A stretch of DNA of 25,228 nt from positions 1-25,228 of the forward strand of contig CAKQDX010000025.1 in the NCBI GenBank assembly GCA_934229725.1, given 5' to 3'. Source of the DNA: an uncultured Streptococcus sp. GTDB lineage: Bacteria; Bacillota; Bacilli; Lactobacillales; Streptococcaceae. Positions 13,889 through 22,703 of the stretch are shown one piece after another; the first letter of the stretch is position 1; each line of letters starts with the position of its first letter. The position numbers and the translations under genes are program-made. The notes beneath the pieces are model-generated. The model searched no databases and was not told where the DNA came from. It saw nothing but the letters and a program-made list of their open reading frames with translations.

Positions 13889-16108
13889 ATGGCTAAAGAT
13901 AAAAATATAACAGGCGAAGAAATTTTAGACATTTGCTCGGCTTACATGTCAGCAGATGATTTAAAATTAGTGGAAAAAGCCTGGCATTATGCGACGGAGG
14001 CTCATAATGGGCAATTTCGTCAGTCAGGAGAACCTTATATTATCCACCCTATTCAAGTGGCAGGTATCTTGGCAGATCTCCATCTTGATGCAGTGACAGT
14101 GGCCTGTGGTTTCTTGCATGATGTCGTTGAAGACACCGAAAAGACGCTAGATGATTTGGAAGCAGATTTTGGCCTTGATGTACGAAATATCGTAGATGGT
14201 GTTACCAAGCTTGGTAAGGTCGAGTACAAGTCACACGAGGAGCAACTAGCTGAAAATCACCGTAAGATGCTTATGGCCATGTCTAAGGATATTCGTGTCA
14301 TCTTGGTTAAATTAGCAGACCGTTTGCATAATATGCGTACCCTCAAGCATCTTCGTAAGGACAAGCAAGAGCGTATTTCTCGTGAAACTATGGAAATCTA
14401 TGCTCCCTTGGCTCACCGTTTGGGTATCAGCCGTATTAAATGGGAACTGGAAGATATGGCCTTCCGTTATCTTAACGAGGTGGAATTCTACAAAATTTCC
14501 CACATGATGAAGGAAAAACGCCGTGAACGTGAGGAACTTGTGGATGAGATTGTCGCTAAAATCAAGACCTATACCTCTGAACAGGGACTTGTCGGAGATA
14601 TTTATGGCCGCCCCAAACACATCTACTCAATTTATCGTAAGATGCGTGATAAGAAGAAGCGCTTCGATCAAATTTATGATTTGATTGCCATTCGCTGTGT
14701 CATGGAGACGCACAGTGATGTTTATGCCATGTTGGGCTACATCCACGAGCTTTGGCGCCCCATGCCTGGTCGCTTCAAAGACTATATTGCCAATCCTAAA
14801 TCCAACGGTTACCAGTCTATCCATACAACAGTTTATGGGCCAAAAGGGCCTATTGAAATTCAAATCCGTACTAAGGAAATGCACCAAGTTGCCGAATACG
14901 GGGTTGCAGCTCACTGGGCTTACAAGAAAGGTATCAAGGGCAAGGTAGATTCGAAAGAATCTGCTTTGGGAATGAACTGGATTAAAGATCTCGTGGAACT
15001 TCAAGATGCCTCAAATGGCGATGCTATGGGATTTGTGGACTCTGTTAAGGAGGATATCTTCTCAGAACGTATCTACGTCTTTACACCAAATGGAGCTGTT
15101 CAGGAATTGCCTAAAGATTCGGGGCCTATTGACTTTGCCTATGCCATCCATACCCAAGTCGGTGAAAAGGCTACAGGTGCTAAAGTCAATGGTCGTATGG
15201 TTCCTCTGACTGCTAAGCTCAAGACAGGTGACGTGGTTGAGATTGTCACCAATGCTAATTCTTTTGGTCCTAGCCGTGACTGGATTAAGATGGTTAAGAC
15301 CACCAAGGCCAGAAATAAGATTCGTCAATTCTTTAAAAATCAAGACAAAGAAGCTTCTATCACCAAGGGGCGTGAGCTTTTGGTTGGCTACTTCCAAGAG
15401 CAGGGCTACATTGCCAATAAATATTTGGACAAGAAGCATATAGAGGAAATTCTTCCTCGTATGAGTGTACGCAGTGAGGAGGCTCTCTATGCGGCTGTTG
15501 GTTTTGGTGAAATCAGTGCTGCTGCTGTCTTCAATCGTTTGACGGAAAAAGAACGTCGTGAAGAAGAGCGTGCTAAGGCTAAGGCTGAAGCCGAAGAGCT
15601 AATGAAGGGTGGCGAAGTCAAGACTGAGAAGAAAGAGGTTCTTAAGGTCAAGAGTGAAAATGGGGTTATCATCCAAGGTGCCTCAGGTCTCCTCATGCGT
15701 ATTGCCAAGTGCTGTAACCCAGTGCCTGGAGACGAAATTGAAGGTTACATCACTAAAGGACGTGGTATCGCCATTCACCGTTCAGACTGTCATAATATCA
15801 AGAGTCAGGAGGGTTATGAACAACGGTTAATTGAAGTGGAGTGGGATGAGCGTAATGCTAATAAATCCTACTTGGCTGAGATTGATATCTATGGTCTTAA
15901 CCGTTCAGGTCTGTTGAATGATGTTCTTCAAATCTTGTCAAATACGACTAAGAGTATTGCGACAGTCAATGCGCAACCAACTAAGGACATGAAGTTTGCC
16001 AATATTCACGTTAGCTTTGAAATTGCCAACCTTATCGAATTGACTGGTCTTGTGGATAAGATTAAGATTATTCCAGATGTTTACAGTGTTAAACGTACCA
16101 ATGGTTAA
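13889..16108 (+). CDS. rel: Bifunctional (p)ppGpp synthetase/hydrolase Rel
   Basis: The 739-residue RSH enzyme makes and degrades (p)ppGpp, the starvation alarmone. The N-terminal HD hydrolase domain has IIHPIQVAGIL and HDVVEDT (His77, Asp78) and LADRLHNMRTL, so hydrolysis should be intact. The synthetase domain carries GRPKHIYSIYRKM, RFDQIYDLIAIRCV and NGYQSIHTTV. A TGS domain (about 390-450, beginning IYVFTPNGAVQELPK), a zinc-finger region with AKCCNPVPGDEI and HRSDCHN, and a C-terminal ACT domain (about 660-739) follow; these sense uncharged tRNA on the ribosome. Length and order are normal for the Firmicutes bifunctional type. dtd begins 12 bases after its stop, so the two are co-transcribed. 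Confidence 0.97.
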   Translation: MAKDKNITGEEILDICSAYMSADDLKLVEKAWHYATEAHNGQFRQSGEPYIIHPIQVAGILADLHLDAVTVACGFLHDVVEDTEKTLDDLEADFGLDVRNIVDGVTKLGKVEYKSHEEQLAENHRKMLMAMSKDIRVILVKLADRLHNMRTLKHLRKDKQERISRETMEIYAPLAHRLGISRIKWELEDMAFRYLNEVEFYKISHMMKEKRREREELVDEIVAKIKTYTSEQGLVGDIYGRPKHIYSIYRKMRDKKKRFDQIYDLIAIRCVMETHSDVYAMLGYIHELWRPMPGRFKDYIANPKSNGYQSIHTTVYGPKGPIEIQIRTKEMHQVAEYGVAAHWAYKKGIKGKVDSKESALGMNWIKDLVELQDASNGDAMGFVDSVKEDIFSERIYVFTPNGAVQELPKDSGPIDFAYAIHTQVGEKATGAKVNGRMVPLTAKLKTGDVVEIVTNANSFGPSRDWIKMVKTTKARNKIRQFFKNQDKEASITKGRELLVGYFQEQGYIANKYLDKKHIEEILPRMSVRSEEALYAAVGFGEISAAAVFNRLTEKERREEERAKAKAEAEELMKGGEVKTEKKEVLKVKSENGVIIQGASGLLMRIAKCCNPVPGDEIEGYITKGRGIAIHRSDCHNIKSQEGYEQRLIEVEWDERNANKSYLAEIDIYGLNRSGLLNDVLQILSNTTKSIATVNAQPTKDMKFANIHVSFEIANLIELTGLVDKIKIIPDVYSVKRTNG

Positions 16109-16120
16109 GGAGCTCTTGCT

Positions 16121-16564
16121 ATGAAGATTGTGATTCAGCGTGTGCAAAAGGCCTCCGTAGCTATTGAAGATCGTACGGTTGGTGCTATTAAGCAGGGTCT
16201 CTTACTCTTGGTCGGAGTGGGTCCGGAGGACACCAGAGAGGACTTGGACTATGCGGTTCGTAAGATTGTCAATATGCGCATTTTTTCAGACGAAGCTGGC
16301 AAGATGAATCTCTCTGTTAAGGATGTTGGTGGCCAGATTTTGTCGATTTCTCAATTTACGCTTTTTGCGGATACGAAAAAAGGGAACCGACCGGCCTTTA
16401 CAGGAGCTGCAAAGCCAGATATGGCTAGCCAACTCTACGACGATTTCAATCAATCCTTGTCAACCCATGTTCCTGTAGAACGAGGACGTTTTGGTGCAGA
16501 TATGCAGGTTAGTCTGGTTAATGATGGGCCTGTGACCATCATTGTAGATACCAAAAATAGATAA
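16121..16564 (+). CDS. dtd: D-aminoacyl-tRNA deacylase
   Basis: The 147-residue enzyme removes D-amino acids (and glycine mischarged on tRNA-Ala) from tRNA. The family motifs are ILSISQFTLFADT, where SQxT lines the active site, and the C-terminal NDGPVTIIVDT carrying the cross-subunit Gly-Pro motif that excludes L-amino acids. NRPAFTGAA is also typical. Its ATG follows AAGGAG at 16107-16112, directly overlapping the rel stop region, so translation is likely coupled. rel-dtd is a frequent pair in Firmicutes. Confidence 0.96.
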   Translation: MKIVIQRVQKASVAIEDRTVGAIKQGLLLLVGVGPEDTREDLDYAVRKIVNMRIFSDEAGKMNLSVKDVGGQILSISQFTLFADTKKGNRPAFTGAAKPDMASQLYDDFNQSLSTHVPVERGRFGADMQVSLVNDGPVTIIVDTKNR

Positions 16565-16567
16565 GCA

Positions 16568-16602
16568 AACCATTTCCCACCTTGTGTGGGAAGTGGTTTT
16601 TT
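16568..16602 (+). terminator. rel-dtd terminator
   Basis: AACCATTTCCCAC (16568-16580) pairs with GTGGGAAGTGGTT (16586-16598) with one G-U pair and a 5-base loop, then a T-run to 16602. Confidence 0.92.
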
Positions 16603-16955
16603 GCTACTCTAGATTGTCTTCAAGACTTTATAAGTTGCTTGGATGAATCTTCGCTATTTAGGATTTCTCTTTGTCATTTTGTGAAGATAAAAATAAAGAA
16701 TATTTAATGACATTAAAAAATGTTGCTCTAGAATTTCTGAAAAAATCTGACCATTCATGATGAAAAAGTTACCGTTTACGAGGATTACCGGAAATTCCCT
16801 TGTTTTACAAAAAAGATTAAGTTAACATTAATTTCATAAGAAACACCAAGCGGTTTTTATGAAACTAAAAACGACTCGAGTTTACTGCATGCAAATAAAA
16901 TAGTGATAATTTGAAACGCCGAGGTGATAAAGATTTTGTAGAAGGATAGAGATAG
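16603..16955 (+). promoter_or_regulatory. Long upstream region of the dextranase gene
   Basis: These 353 bases hold no gene that I can support. A possible promoter is TTTACT (16881-16886) with GATAAT (16905-16910) at 18-base spacing, about 46 bases before the ATG. Just upstream lie two overlapping inverted repeats: TTTCATAA (16832-16839) with TTATGAAA (16857-16864), and GTTTTTA (16853-16859) with TAAAAAC (16866-16872). They cannot form together and may be an operator or alternative hairpins. Ribosome binding site: AGAAGGATAGAG at about 16938-16949. The rest is AT-rich and unassigned. Confidence 0.5.
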
Positions 16956-19900
16956 ATGTCAAAGAAAGTATCGTCAACTAAATTATTATCAGGTTTGTTT
17001 GTAGCTGGTGGTGTCTTGGGAATTAGTCAAGTAGCCAAGGCAGATAACGTTGTCAATTCAGAAGCAACCAACCCCGTCATTACCAGCAAGGCAGATAACT
17101 TGGCCGTGGCACCAACTGAGGCAGTTGCTCCAGTTGCAACAACAGAAATAGGTCCATCGTCTGCAACTGTTACGACAGATACGGCAATCACTGCGACTGC
17201 TAGCACAGTATTTTCCCAAACGGTATCAACAGAGAGCGCTAGCTCAGAAACTCTCGTGGCTAGTGAAGCGTTAGCTCCTGAGTCAGCTGCTGTGGAAACC
17301 ATCACATCATCATCTGACAATGCTACGGAAGCAGGACGTCATTCAACAGCCCAAGTAACACCAGTTACTGAAGTGACAGAACAAAACTTGAATGGCGATG
17401 CTTACTTGACAGATCCAGAAACAACAAAAGCAGCCTATAGTAAGACTGATGGTGATGTTAATTACTCTGTTGTTGTATCTAACCCAACAGCAGAAACTCA
17501 AACTTTGACTGTCAACTTAACCCTTCAGCAGGCTTCAGAAATCGTCGGTCAAGATAACGTTGACCTTACGCTAGCGGCAGGAGCTTCAGCTAAGGTTTCA
17601 AATTTGACTGTTGCGTCAGAATGGTTGACAAACAACACAGGTTACTTGGTGACAATCAGTGTCAACGACAAATTGGGTAAAGCCTTGACAAGTAAACGTG
17701 TTGGCTTATCTGTTGAAGATGATTGGACAGTCTTCCCACGTTACGGGATTGTAGCAGGTTCACCGACTGATCAAAACAGTATCCTTGTCAAAAATCTTAA
17801 GGCCTACCGTAAAGAGCTTGAGCTTATGAAGTCTATGAATATTAACTCATATTTCTTCTACGATGCTTATAGTGAAGCTACTAATCCTTTCCCAGAGGGT
17901 GTTGATAGCTTTGTTCAAAAATGGAATACCTGGAGTCACACTCAGGTTGACACTAAAGCCGTTAAAGAATTGGTGGATCAAGTGCATAAGTCTGGCGCTG
18001 TTGCCATGCTCTATAACATGATTTCAGCAGATTCAAATCCAAAGAATCCAGCCCTTCCTCTCGCTGCTTTGGTTTATAATTTCTACGACAGCTTTGGTAA
18101 GAAGGGTGAGCCGATGACTTATACTATCGGTGACAACCCAACTCAAGTTTACTATGATCCAGCTAATCCCGATTGGCAAAAATATATTGCAGCTGTCATG
18201 AAATCAGCCATGGACCGTATGGGATTTGATGGTTGGCAAGGTGATACCATTGGTGACAACCGTGTGACTGATTATGAGCACCGTCACAGCACAGACGAAG
18301 CTGACTCACACATGATGTCTGATTCATATGCGTCATTTATTAATGCCATGAAAGACCTCATCGGTGAAAAGTACTACATCACAATCAATGATGTCAATGG
18401 CGGTAATGATGATAAATTAGCCAAGTCTCGTCAAGACGTTGTTTATAATGAGCTTTGGACAAATGGTAGTTCAGTGCTTCCAGGACGTATGCAAGTTGCC
18501 TACGGTGATTTGAAAGCACGCATTGATATGGTCCGCAATAAAACTGGTAAATCACTTATCGTTGGTGCCTACATGGAAGAACCAGGTATTGACTATACTG
18601 TTCCTGGCGGAAAAGCAACTAACGGTGCTGGTAAAGATGCCCTTGCTGGTAAACCATTGCAAGCTGATGCGACACTTCTCGTAGATGCGACAGTAGCTGC
18701 AGCTGGTGGCTATCACATGTCGATTGCAGCCCTTGCCAATGCCAATGCAGCCCTTAACGTCCTTCAAAGCGCTTATTACCCAACTCAATACCTCAGTGTG
18801 GCTAAGGACACTATTCGTAAACTTTACAATTACCAACAGTTTATCACTGCTTATGAAAATCTTCTCCGTGGTGAGGGTGTGACTAACAGCACTCAAGCTG
18901 TGTCTACCAAGAATGCTGCTGGTGAAATTCTTTCTAAAGATGCTCTTGGTGTGACAGGAGATCAAGTTTGGACATTTGCTAAATCAGGAAAAGGTTTCTC
19001 AACTGTTCAAATGATTAACATGATGGGCATCAATGCGGGCTGGCATAATGAAGAGGGTTATGCGGACACTAAAACACCGGACGCTCAAGAAAATCTCACA
19101 GTTCGTCTTAGCCTAGCAGGTAAGACAGCTCAAGAAGCAGCTAAAATTGCCGATCAAGTCTATGTGACGTCACCAGACGATTGGGCAACTTCAAGCATGA
19201 AGAAGGCACAAGCAAGCCTTGAAACAGATGAAAATGGTCAACCAGTGCTTGTCATTTCAGTTCCTAAGTTGACTCTCTGGAACATGCTCTATATCAAGGA
19301 AGACACAACAGCAACACCGATAGCACCAGTTGTCTTAAAACCAGTTACTAATCAAGCTGGTAAGAAAGCAGATAATACCGTAACATCTGAAGCAAGCTCA
19401 GAAACAGCTAAATCGGAAAATACAACAGTAAACAAAGGTTCAGAGGCTCCAAGTGATACGAAACCGTCTATTGAAGCTCCTAAACTAGATGAAACACTTA
19501 AACCATCACCATCAGTTGATACACTCATAAAATCAGCAGCTATCCCAGTATCTATGGAATCAGAAGCACCATTTGATGGGAAAGATGAAGACCTGGTATC
19601 TAACTCTGGTCAGGGAGCGCCAGAATCAGTTTCAGTAAATACACTAGCTTCGGAAGCCTTAAGCTTAGCGACATCAGAAGCATCATCGGAAAATTCAGAA
19701 AGTGCAAGGGTATCATCAGCAACCTCAGTCAATACAAGGGATTCAGCATCTTCAATGTCTGAATCAGAGCCTGCAAGCAGTGCCATGGTCTCAGAGTCAG
19801 CCATTGCAACGACAACAGCCATGTCAGAATCACATGTAGTGGTGGAACCGATCCTTTCATTGACAGAATCAGAAAGTCAAGTGAGTCCTTCAGAAGTGGC

Positions 19901-20516
19901 TTCGGCGACTTCTGAAACAGTAAGCACATCAGAAGAAGTCATCCTCGGTGGACTATCAGAAAACATCAATAGTTGGAATAGATTCCCTGATTCTCCACGT
20001 GTATCAGAATCCTTGCCAAGTACTTCAGAAACAATCACAGAAGCAGCGTCACTCTTTAGCAATTATGCAAGCTATTCAGAAACAGCAAGCTCAGAAGTTC
20101 ATTCTATGGTAGCAGAATCTTCAGAAGCTTCTATTGAAAAATTAGCAGTATCTATTTTGAAGGATACTGAGGGTGGTTTATATGACGCTAGGACAATTAG
20201 AAATATTGTTGAGATGATTGATAGCATCACGACAAATGTTCGCTACACTCATGGGACCCTTCAAGAAGTTGCTAACACAGACTCATCAGATAACACCTAC
20301 AGTGGTAGTCAAAATCTTAATATTGCCAATAAAACCACAACACAAAAAGGTGATAAAGGAACGACAGAAGGCCTCAAAGAGACAATTGTCAAAACAGCAA
20401 AATCTCATAAGTGGGGGGAACATGCTGTGGCTATCCTTACAGCCATTGTTCTAGCAGGTGCAGCCGCACTGGCAGCCCTTCGTAATTTCTTGATGTCAAA
20501 AAAAGATAACAAATAA
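16956..20516 (+). CDS. dex: Cell-surface dextranase, glycoside hydrolase family 66
   Basis: The 1186-residue secreted enzyme hydrolyses alpha-1,6 glucan (dextran), releasing isomalto-oligosaccharides and remodelling glucan made from sucrose. A signal peptide probably ends after AKA (residue 29), a Ser/Thr/Ala-rich linker runs to about 135, and the GH66 region covers about 140-785. In it GWQGD (Asp430) and YNELW (Glu499) correspond by spacing and context to the catalytic nucleophile (Asp385) and acid/base (Glu453) of the Streptococcus mutans enzyme. Residues 800-1110 are a low-complexity Ser/Glu/Ala/Thr-rich wall-spanning region with many SES and SSE units. The C-terminus is a hydrophobic helix followed by LMSKKDNK, with no LPXTG in front. 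It stands as a single gene between terminators. Confidence 0.93.
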   Translation: MSKKVSSTKLLSGLFVAGGVLGISQVAKADNVVNSEATNPVITSKADNLAVAPTEAVAPVATTEIGPSSATVTTDTAITATASTVFSQTVSTESASSETLVASEALAPESAAVETITSSSDNATEAGRHSTAQVTPVTEVTEQNLNGDAYLTDPETTKAAYSKTDGDVNYSVVVSNPTAETQTLTVNLTLQQASEIVGQDNVDLTLAAGASAKVSNLTVASEWLTNNTGYLVTISVNDKLGKALTSKRVGLSVEDDWTVFPRYGIVAGSPTDQNSILVKNLKAYRKELELMKSMNINSYFFYDAYSEATNPFPEGVDSFVQKWNTWSHTQVDTKAVKELVDQVHKSGAVAMLYNMISADSNPKNPALPLAALVYNFYDSFGKKGEPMTYTIGDNPTQVYYDPANPDWQKYIAAVMKSAMDRMGFDGWQGDTIGDNRVTDYEHRHSTDEADSHMMSDSYASFINAMKDLIGEKYYITINDVNGGNDDKLAKSRQDVVYNELWTNGSSVLPGRMQVAYGDLKARIDMVRNKTGKSLIVGAYMEEPGIDYTVPGGKATNGAGKDALAGKPLQADATLLVDATVAAAGGYHMSIAALANANAALNVLQSAYYPTQYLSVAKDTIRKLYNYQQFITAYENLLRGEGVTNSTQAVSTKNAAGEILSKDALGVTGDQVWTFAKSGKGFSTVQMINMMGINAGWHNEEGYADTKTPDAQENLTVRLSLAGKTAQEAAKIADQVYVTSPDDWATSSMKKAQASLETDENGQPVLVISVPKLTLWNMLYIKEDTTATPIAPVVLKPVTNQAGKKADNTVTSEASSETAKSENTTVNKGSEAPSDTKPSIEAPKLDETLKPSPSVDTLIKSAAIPVSMESEAPFDGKDEDLVSNSGQGAPESVSVNTLASEALSLATSEASSENSESARVSSATSVNTRDSASSMSESEPASSAMVSESAIATTTAMSESHVVVEPILSLTESESQVSPSEVASATSETVSTSEEVILGGLSENINSWNRFPDSPRVSESLPSTSETITEAASLFSNYASYSETASSEVHSMVAESSEASIEKLAVSILKDTEGGLYDARTIRNIVEMIDSITTNVRYTHGTLQEVANTDSSDNTYSGSQNLNIANKTTTQKGDKGTTEGLKETIVKTAKSHKWGEHAVAILTAIVLAGAAALAALRNFLMSKKDNK

Positions 20517-20521
20517 TAGGT

Positions 20522-20556
20522 AAAACTCTTTGTGTGAACAAGGAGTTTTCTTTGGG
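20522..20556 (+). terminator. Dextranase gene terminator
   Basis: AAAACTCTTTGT (20522-20533) pairs with ACAAGGAGTTTT (20538-20549) with one G-U pair and loop GTGA, followed by a T-rich tail. Confidence 0.88.
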
Positions 20557-20581
20557 TAGACTGCTATTTTTCTGAAAATTG

Positions 20582-20590
20582 TGATACAAT
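20582..20590 (+). promoter_or_regulatory. Probable ilvA promoter (extended -10)
   Basis: TGATACAAT (TG, one base, TACAAT) lies 36 bases before the ilvA ATG. No clear -35 is present. No leader peptide, T-box or attenuator is visible in the short gap. Confidence 0.5.
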
Positions 20591-20625
20591 AGAAATAGTT
20601 TGAATATTGTGTCAAAGGAGAGCCA

Positions 20626-21876
20626 ATGATTACTGCAAATGATATCGTAAAGGCTAACGAAGTCTTAAAAAACGTAGTGGAACGTACACCACTAGATTTT
20701 GATCGCTATTTGTCTGAAAAATACGGAGCAACCATCTATATTAAAAAAGAAAACATGCAAAAGGTACGCTCTTTCAAATTGCGTGGGGCCTACTATGCCA
20801 TCCATCAGTTAAGCGATGAGGATAAGGCGCGTGGTGTGGTTTGTGCTTCAGCCGGAAACCATGCTCAAGGGGTTGCTTATACTTGTAACGAGATGAAAAT
20901 TCCTGCAACCATCTTTATGCCAGTAACCACGCCTCTTCAAAAAATTGGACAAGTACGTTTCTTTGGTGGTAAGTTTGTGACTATCAAATTGGTGGGAGAT
21001 ACCTTTGATGCTTCTGCCCAAGCAGCACAAGATTTTACCAAATCTGAGGGGATGACTTTCATCGATCCATTTGACGATTATAATGTCCAAGCCGGTCAAG
21101 GAACGGTTGCCTATGAGATTTATGAGCAGGCTCAAGCGGAAGGTGTTTCTTTTGATAGCATCTTGGTTCCAGTAGGTGGTGGTGGTCTCATCTCTGGTGT
21201 TTCTACTTATATCAAAGATGTGGCACCATCTATGGAGGTTATCGGTGTTGAAGCTAGTGGTGCTCGTAGCATGCGAGCAGCCTTTGACCGTGGTTATCCT
21301 GTAAAACTCGAAGAAATCGATAAGTTTGCGGATGGGATTGCTGTCCAAAAGGTGGGAACCAAAACTTACGAAGTGGCTCGTAAACATGTGGATCGCCTCT
21401 TGGGTGTTGATGAAGGGTTGATTTCAGAAACCCTAATTGATATGTACTCTAAAGTTGGTACCATTGCAGAACCTGCAGGTGCAGCCTCTGTAGCGGCCCT
21501 TGAAGTGATTAAGGATGAGATTAAAGGAAAAACCATCGTTTGTATCATTTCAGGTGGTAACAATGACATTAACCGTATGCCAGAGATGGAAGAACGTGCC
21601 CTTATTTATAATGGCATCAAGCACTATTTTGTGGTTAATTTCCCACAACGTCCAGGTGCCCTTCGTGAATTTGTAAATGATATCTTGGGACCAAATGATG
21701 ACATCACTCGTTTTGAGTACATCAAACGTGCCAATAAAGGAAAAGGTCCAGTTCTTATTGGTGTGGCTCTTAGTGATAAGAATGATTATGACGGCTTGCT
21801 TGAACGTCTTTCGGACTTTGACCCAAGTTACATTAATCTTCACGGTAATGAAACACTTTACAATATGCTTGTCTGA
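20626..21876 (+). CDS. ilvA: Threonine ammonia-lyase (biosynthetic threonine dehydratase)
   Basis: The 416-residue PLP enzyme converts threonine to 2-oxobutanoate, the first step of isoleucine synthesis. The PLP lysine is Lys51 in SFKLRGA, the phosphate-binding glycine loop is VGGGGL near residue 186, and SAGNHAQGVA is the substrate loop. The C-terminal part (about 335-416, from HYFVVNFPQRPGALREF) is a single ACT-like regulatory domain, the short form seen in Firmicutes. The ATG has AAAGGAG at 20614-20620. It is on its own here, between terminators; no other ilv gene is in the window. Confidence 0.95.
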   Translation: MITANDIVKANEVLKNVVERTPLDFDRYLSEKYGATIYIKKENMQKVRSFKLRGAYYAIHQLSDEDKARGVVCASAGNHAQGVAYTCNEMKIPATIFMPVTTPLQKIGQVRFFGGKFVTIKLVGDTFDASAQAAQDFTKSEGMTFIDPFDDYNVQAGQGTVAYEIYEQAQAEGVSFDSILVPVGGGGLISGVSTYIKDVAPSMEVIGVEASGARSMRAAFDRGYPVKLEEIDKFADGIAVQKVGTKTYEVARKHVDRLLGVDEGLISETLIDMYSKVGTIAEPAGAASVAALEVIKDEIKGKTIVCIISGGNNDINRMPEMEERALIYNGIKHYFVVNFPQRPGALREFVNDILGPNDDITRFEYIKRANKGKGPVLIGVALSDKNDYDGLLERLSDFDPSYINLHGNETLYNMLV

Positions 21877-21897
21877 GGACAAGTTCACCTAAGGAGA

Positions 21898-21928
21898 AAA
21901 GAACCGACGAAAGTTGGTTCTTTCTATT
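21898..21928 (+). terminator. ilvA terminator
   Basis: AAAGAACCGAC (21898-21908) pairs with GTTGGTTCTTT (21913-21923) with one G-U pair and loop GAAA; a short T-rich tail follows. Confidence 0.8.
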
Positions 21929-21960
21929 TGTAAATAGAAGAAAGTTCTTGTTTCCAAACT

Positions 21961-21986
21961 AAAACCCTCAGTATTTCTACTGAGGG
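21961..21986 (-). terminator. def terminator
   Basis: CCCTCAGTA (21965-21973) pairs with TACTGAGGG (21978-21986) around a 4-base loop. On the minus strand the stem is followed by TTTTAGTTT, so it terminates def, which converges on ilvA. Confidence 0.87.
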
Positions 21987-21995
21987 CTATTGTCG

Positions 21996-22610
21996 TTATT
22001 CGATAATTAAGAGTCCATCTTTGATGGCGAATGGATTGTCTTTGTTAATATGGTCGTAGAACATGATACCGTTAGTATGGTCAATTTCGTGTTGGACAAC
22101 GATTGAATTGTAGCCACGGAATTTGATGCGTTTCTTTTCACCTTCTTTGTTGAAGTATTCAACGGTTACACGTGCGTGGCGAACAACATAGCCAGGGACA
22201 TCACGGTCTACTGAAAGGCATCCTTCTCCCTCACCTAGGGCAGCATCCTGAACAGAATGTGCCACGACTTTAGGGTTGTACATAATCTCTTGAAGGCTGT
22301 AGGCTTCTTTGGGTGGATTACCCTCAGCGTCTTCAGGATTTGGAACAAGAACGGCGATAATACGTTTTGAAATGTCTAATTGTGGGGCTGCCAGACCGAC
22401 ACCTCCACGAAGCCCCATTTTTTCAGCAATGATAGGATCCTGTGAATTACGAAGAAATTGCATCATTTTTTCGCCCAGGATAATATCTTCATCTGAAAGT
22501 GGAAGGGTTACGTCTTCAGCGACAGCACGCAAGGTTGGGTTACCTTCACGAATGATATCATTCATATCAATCATATGGCTGGCGCGGATAATTTTAGTTT
22601 GAGCGTCCAT
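21996..22610 (-). CDS. def: Peptide deformylase
   Basis: The 204-residue metalloenzyme removes the formyl group from the initiator methionine of new proteins. The three motifs are GVGLAAPQ (from Gly70), EGCLS with metal ligand Cys131, and QHEIDH with ligands His174 and His178 and catalytic Glu175. The insertions and length mark the type 2 (Gram-positive) class. The start MDAQTKII is preferred because it aligns with other streptococcal deformylases and has AGAGG upstream; Met13 is a less likely start. The gene is monocistronic, separated from the Crp/Fnr gene by about 90 bases with its own promoter. Confidence 0.96.
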   Translation of the reverse strand: MDAQTKIIRASHMIDMNDIIREGNPTLRAVAEDVTLPLSDEDIILGEKMMQFLRNSQDPIIAEKMGLRGGVGLAAPQLDISKRIIAVLVPNPEDAEGNPPKEAYSLQEIMYNPKVVAHSVQDAALGEGEGCLSVDRDVPGYVVRHARVTVEYFNKEGEKKRIKFRGYNSIVVQHEIDHTNGIMFYDHINKDNPFAIKDGLLIIE

Positions 22611-22647
22611 TTATTTACCTCTATTTTCTTTGATTTACTTGTTTATA

Positions 22648-22656
22648 ACTATAGCA
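22648..22656 (-). promoter_or_regulatory. Probable def promoter (extended -10)
   Basis: On the minus strand TGCTATAGT is an extended -10 (TG, one base, TATAGT) about 38 bases before the def ATG, with a weak TTTAAT 17 bases upstream as possible -35. Confidence 0.5.
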
Positions 22657-22703
22657 CAAAAGGGGTGAAAATTAAACCATCAAGGGTTCAGCGAAAGCTA
22701 ATT

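Noticed and set aside
16690..16840. Several ATTAR hexamers (CovR-like) upstream of dex
   Set aside because: The region is very AT-rich, so such short matches are expected by chance.
19600..20100. Serine-rich segment of dex as a CRISPR-like or DNA repeat array
   Set aside because: The repeats are short, irregular and in frame; they are codon-level low complexity of a stalk region.
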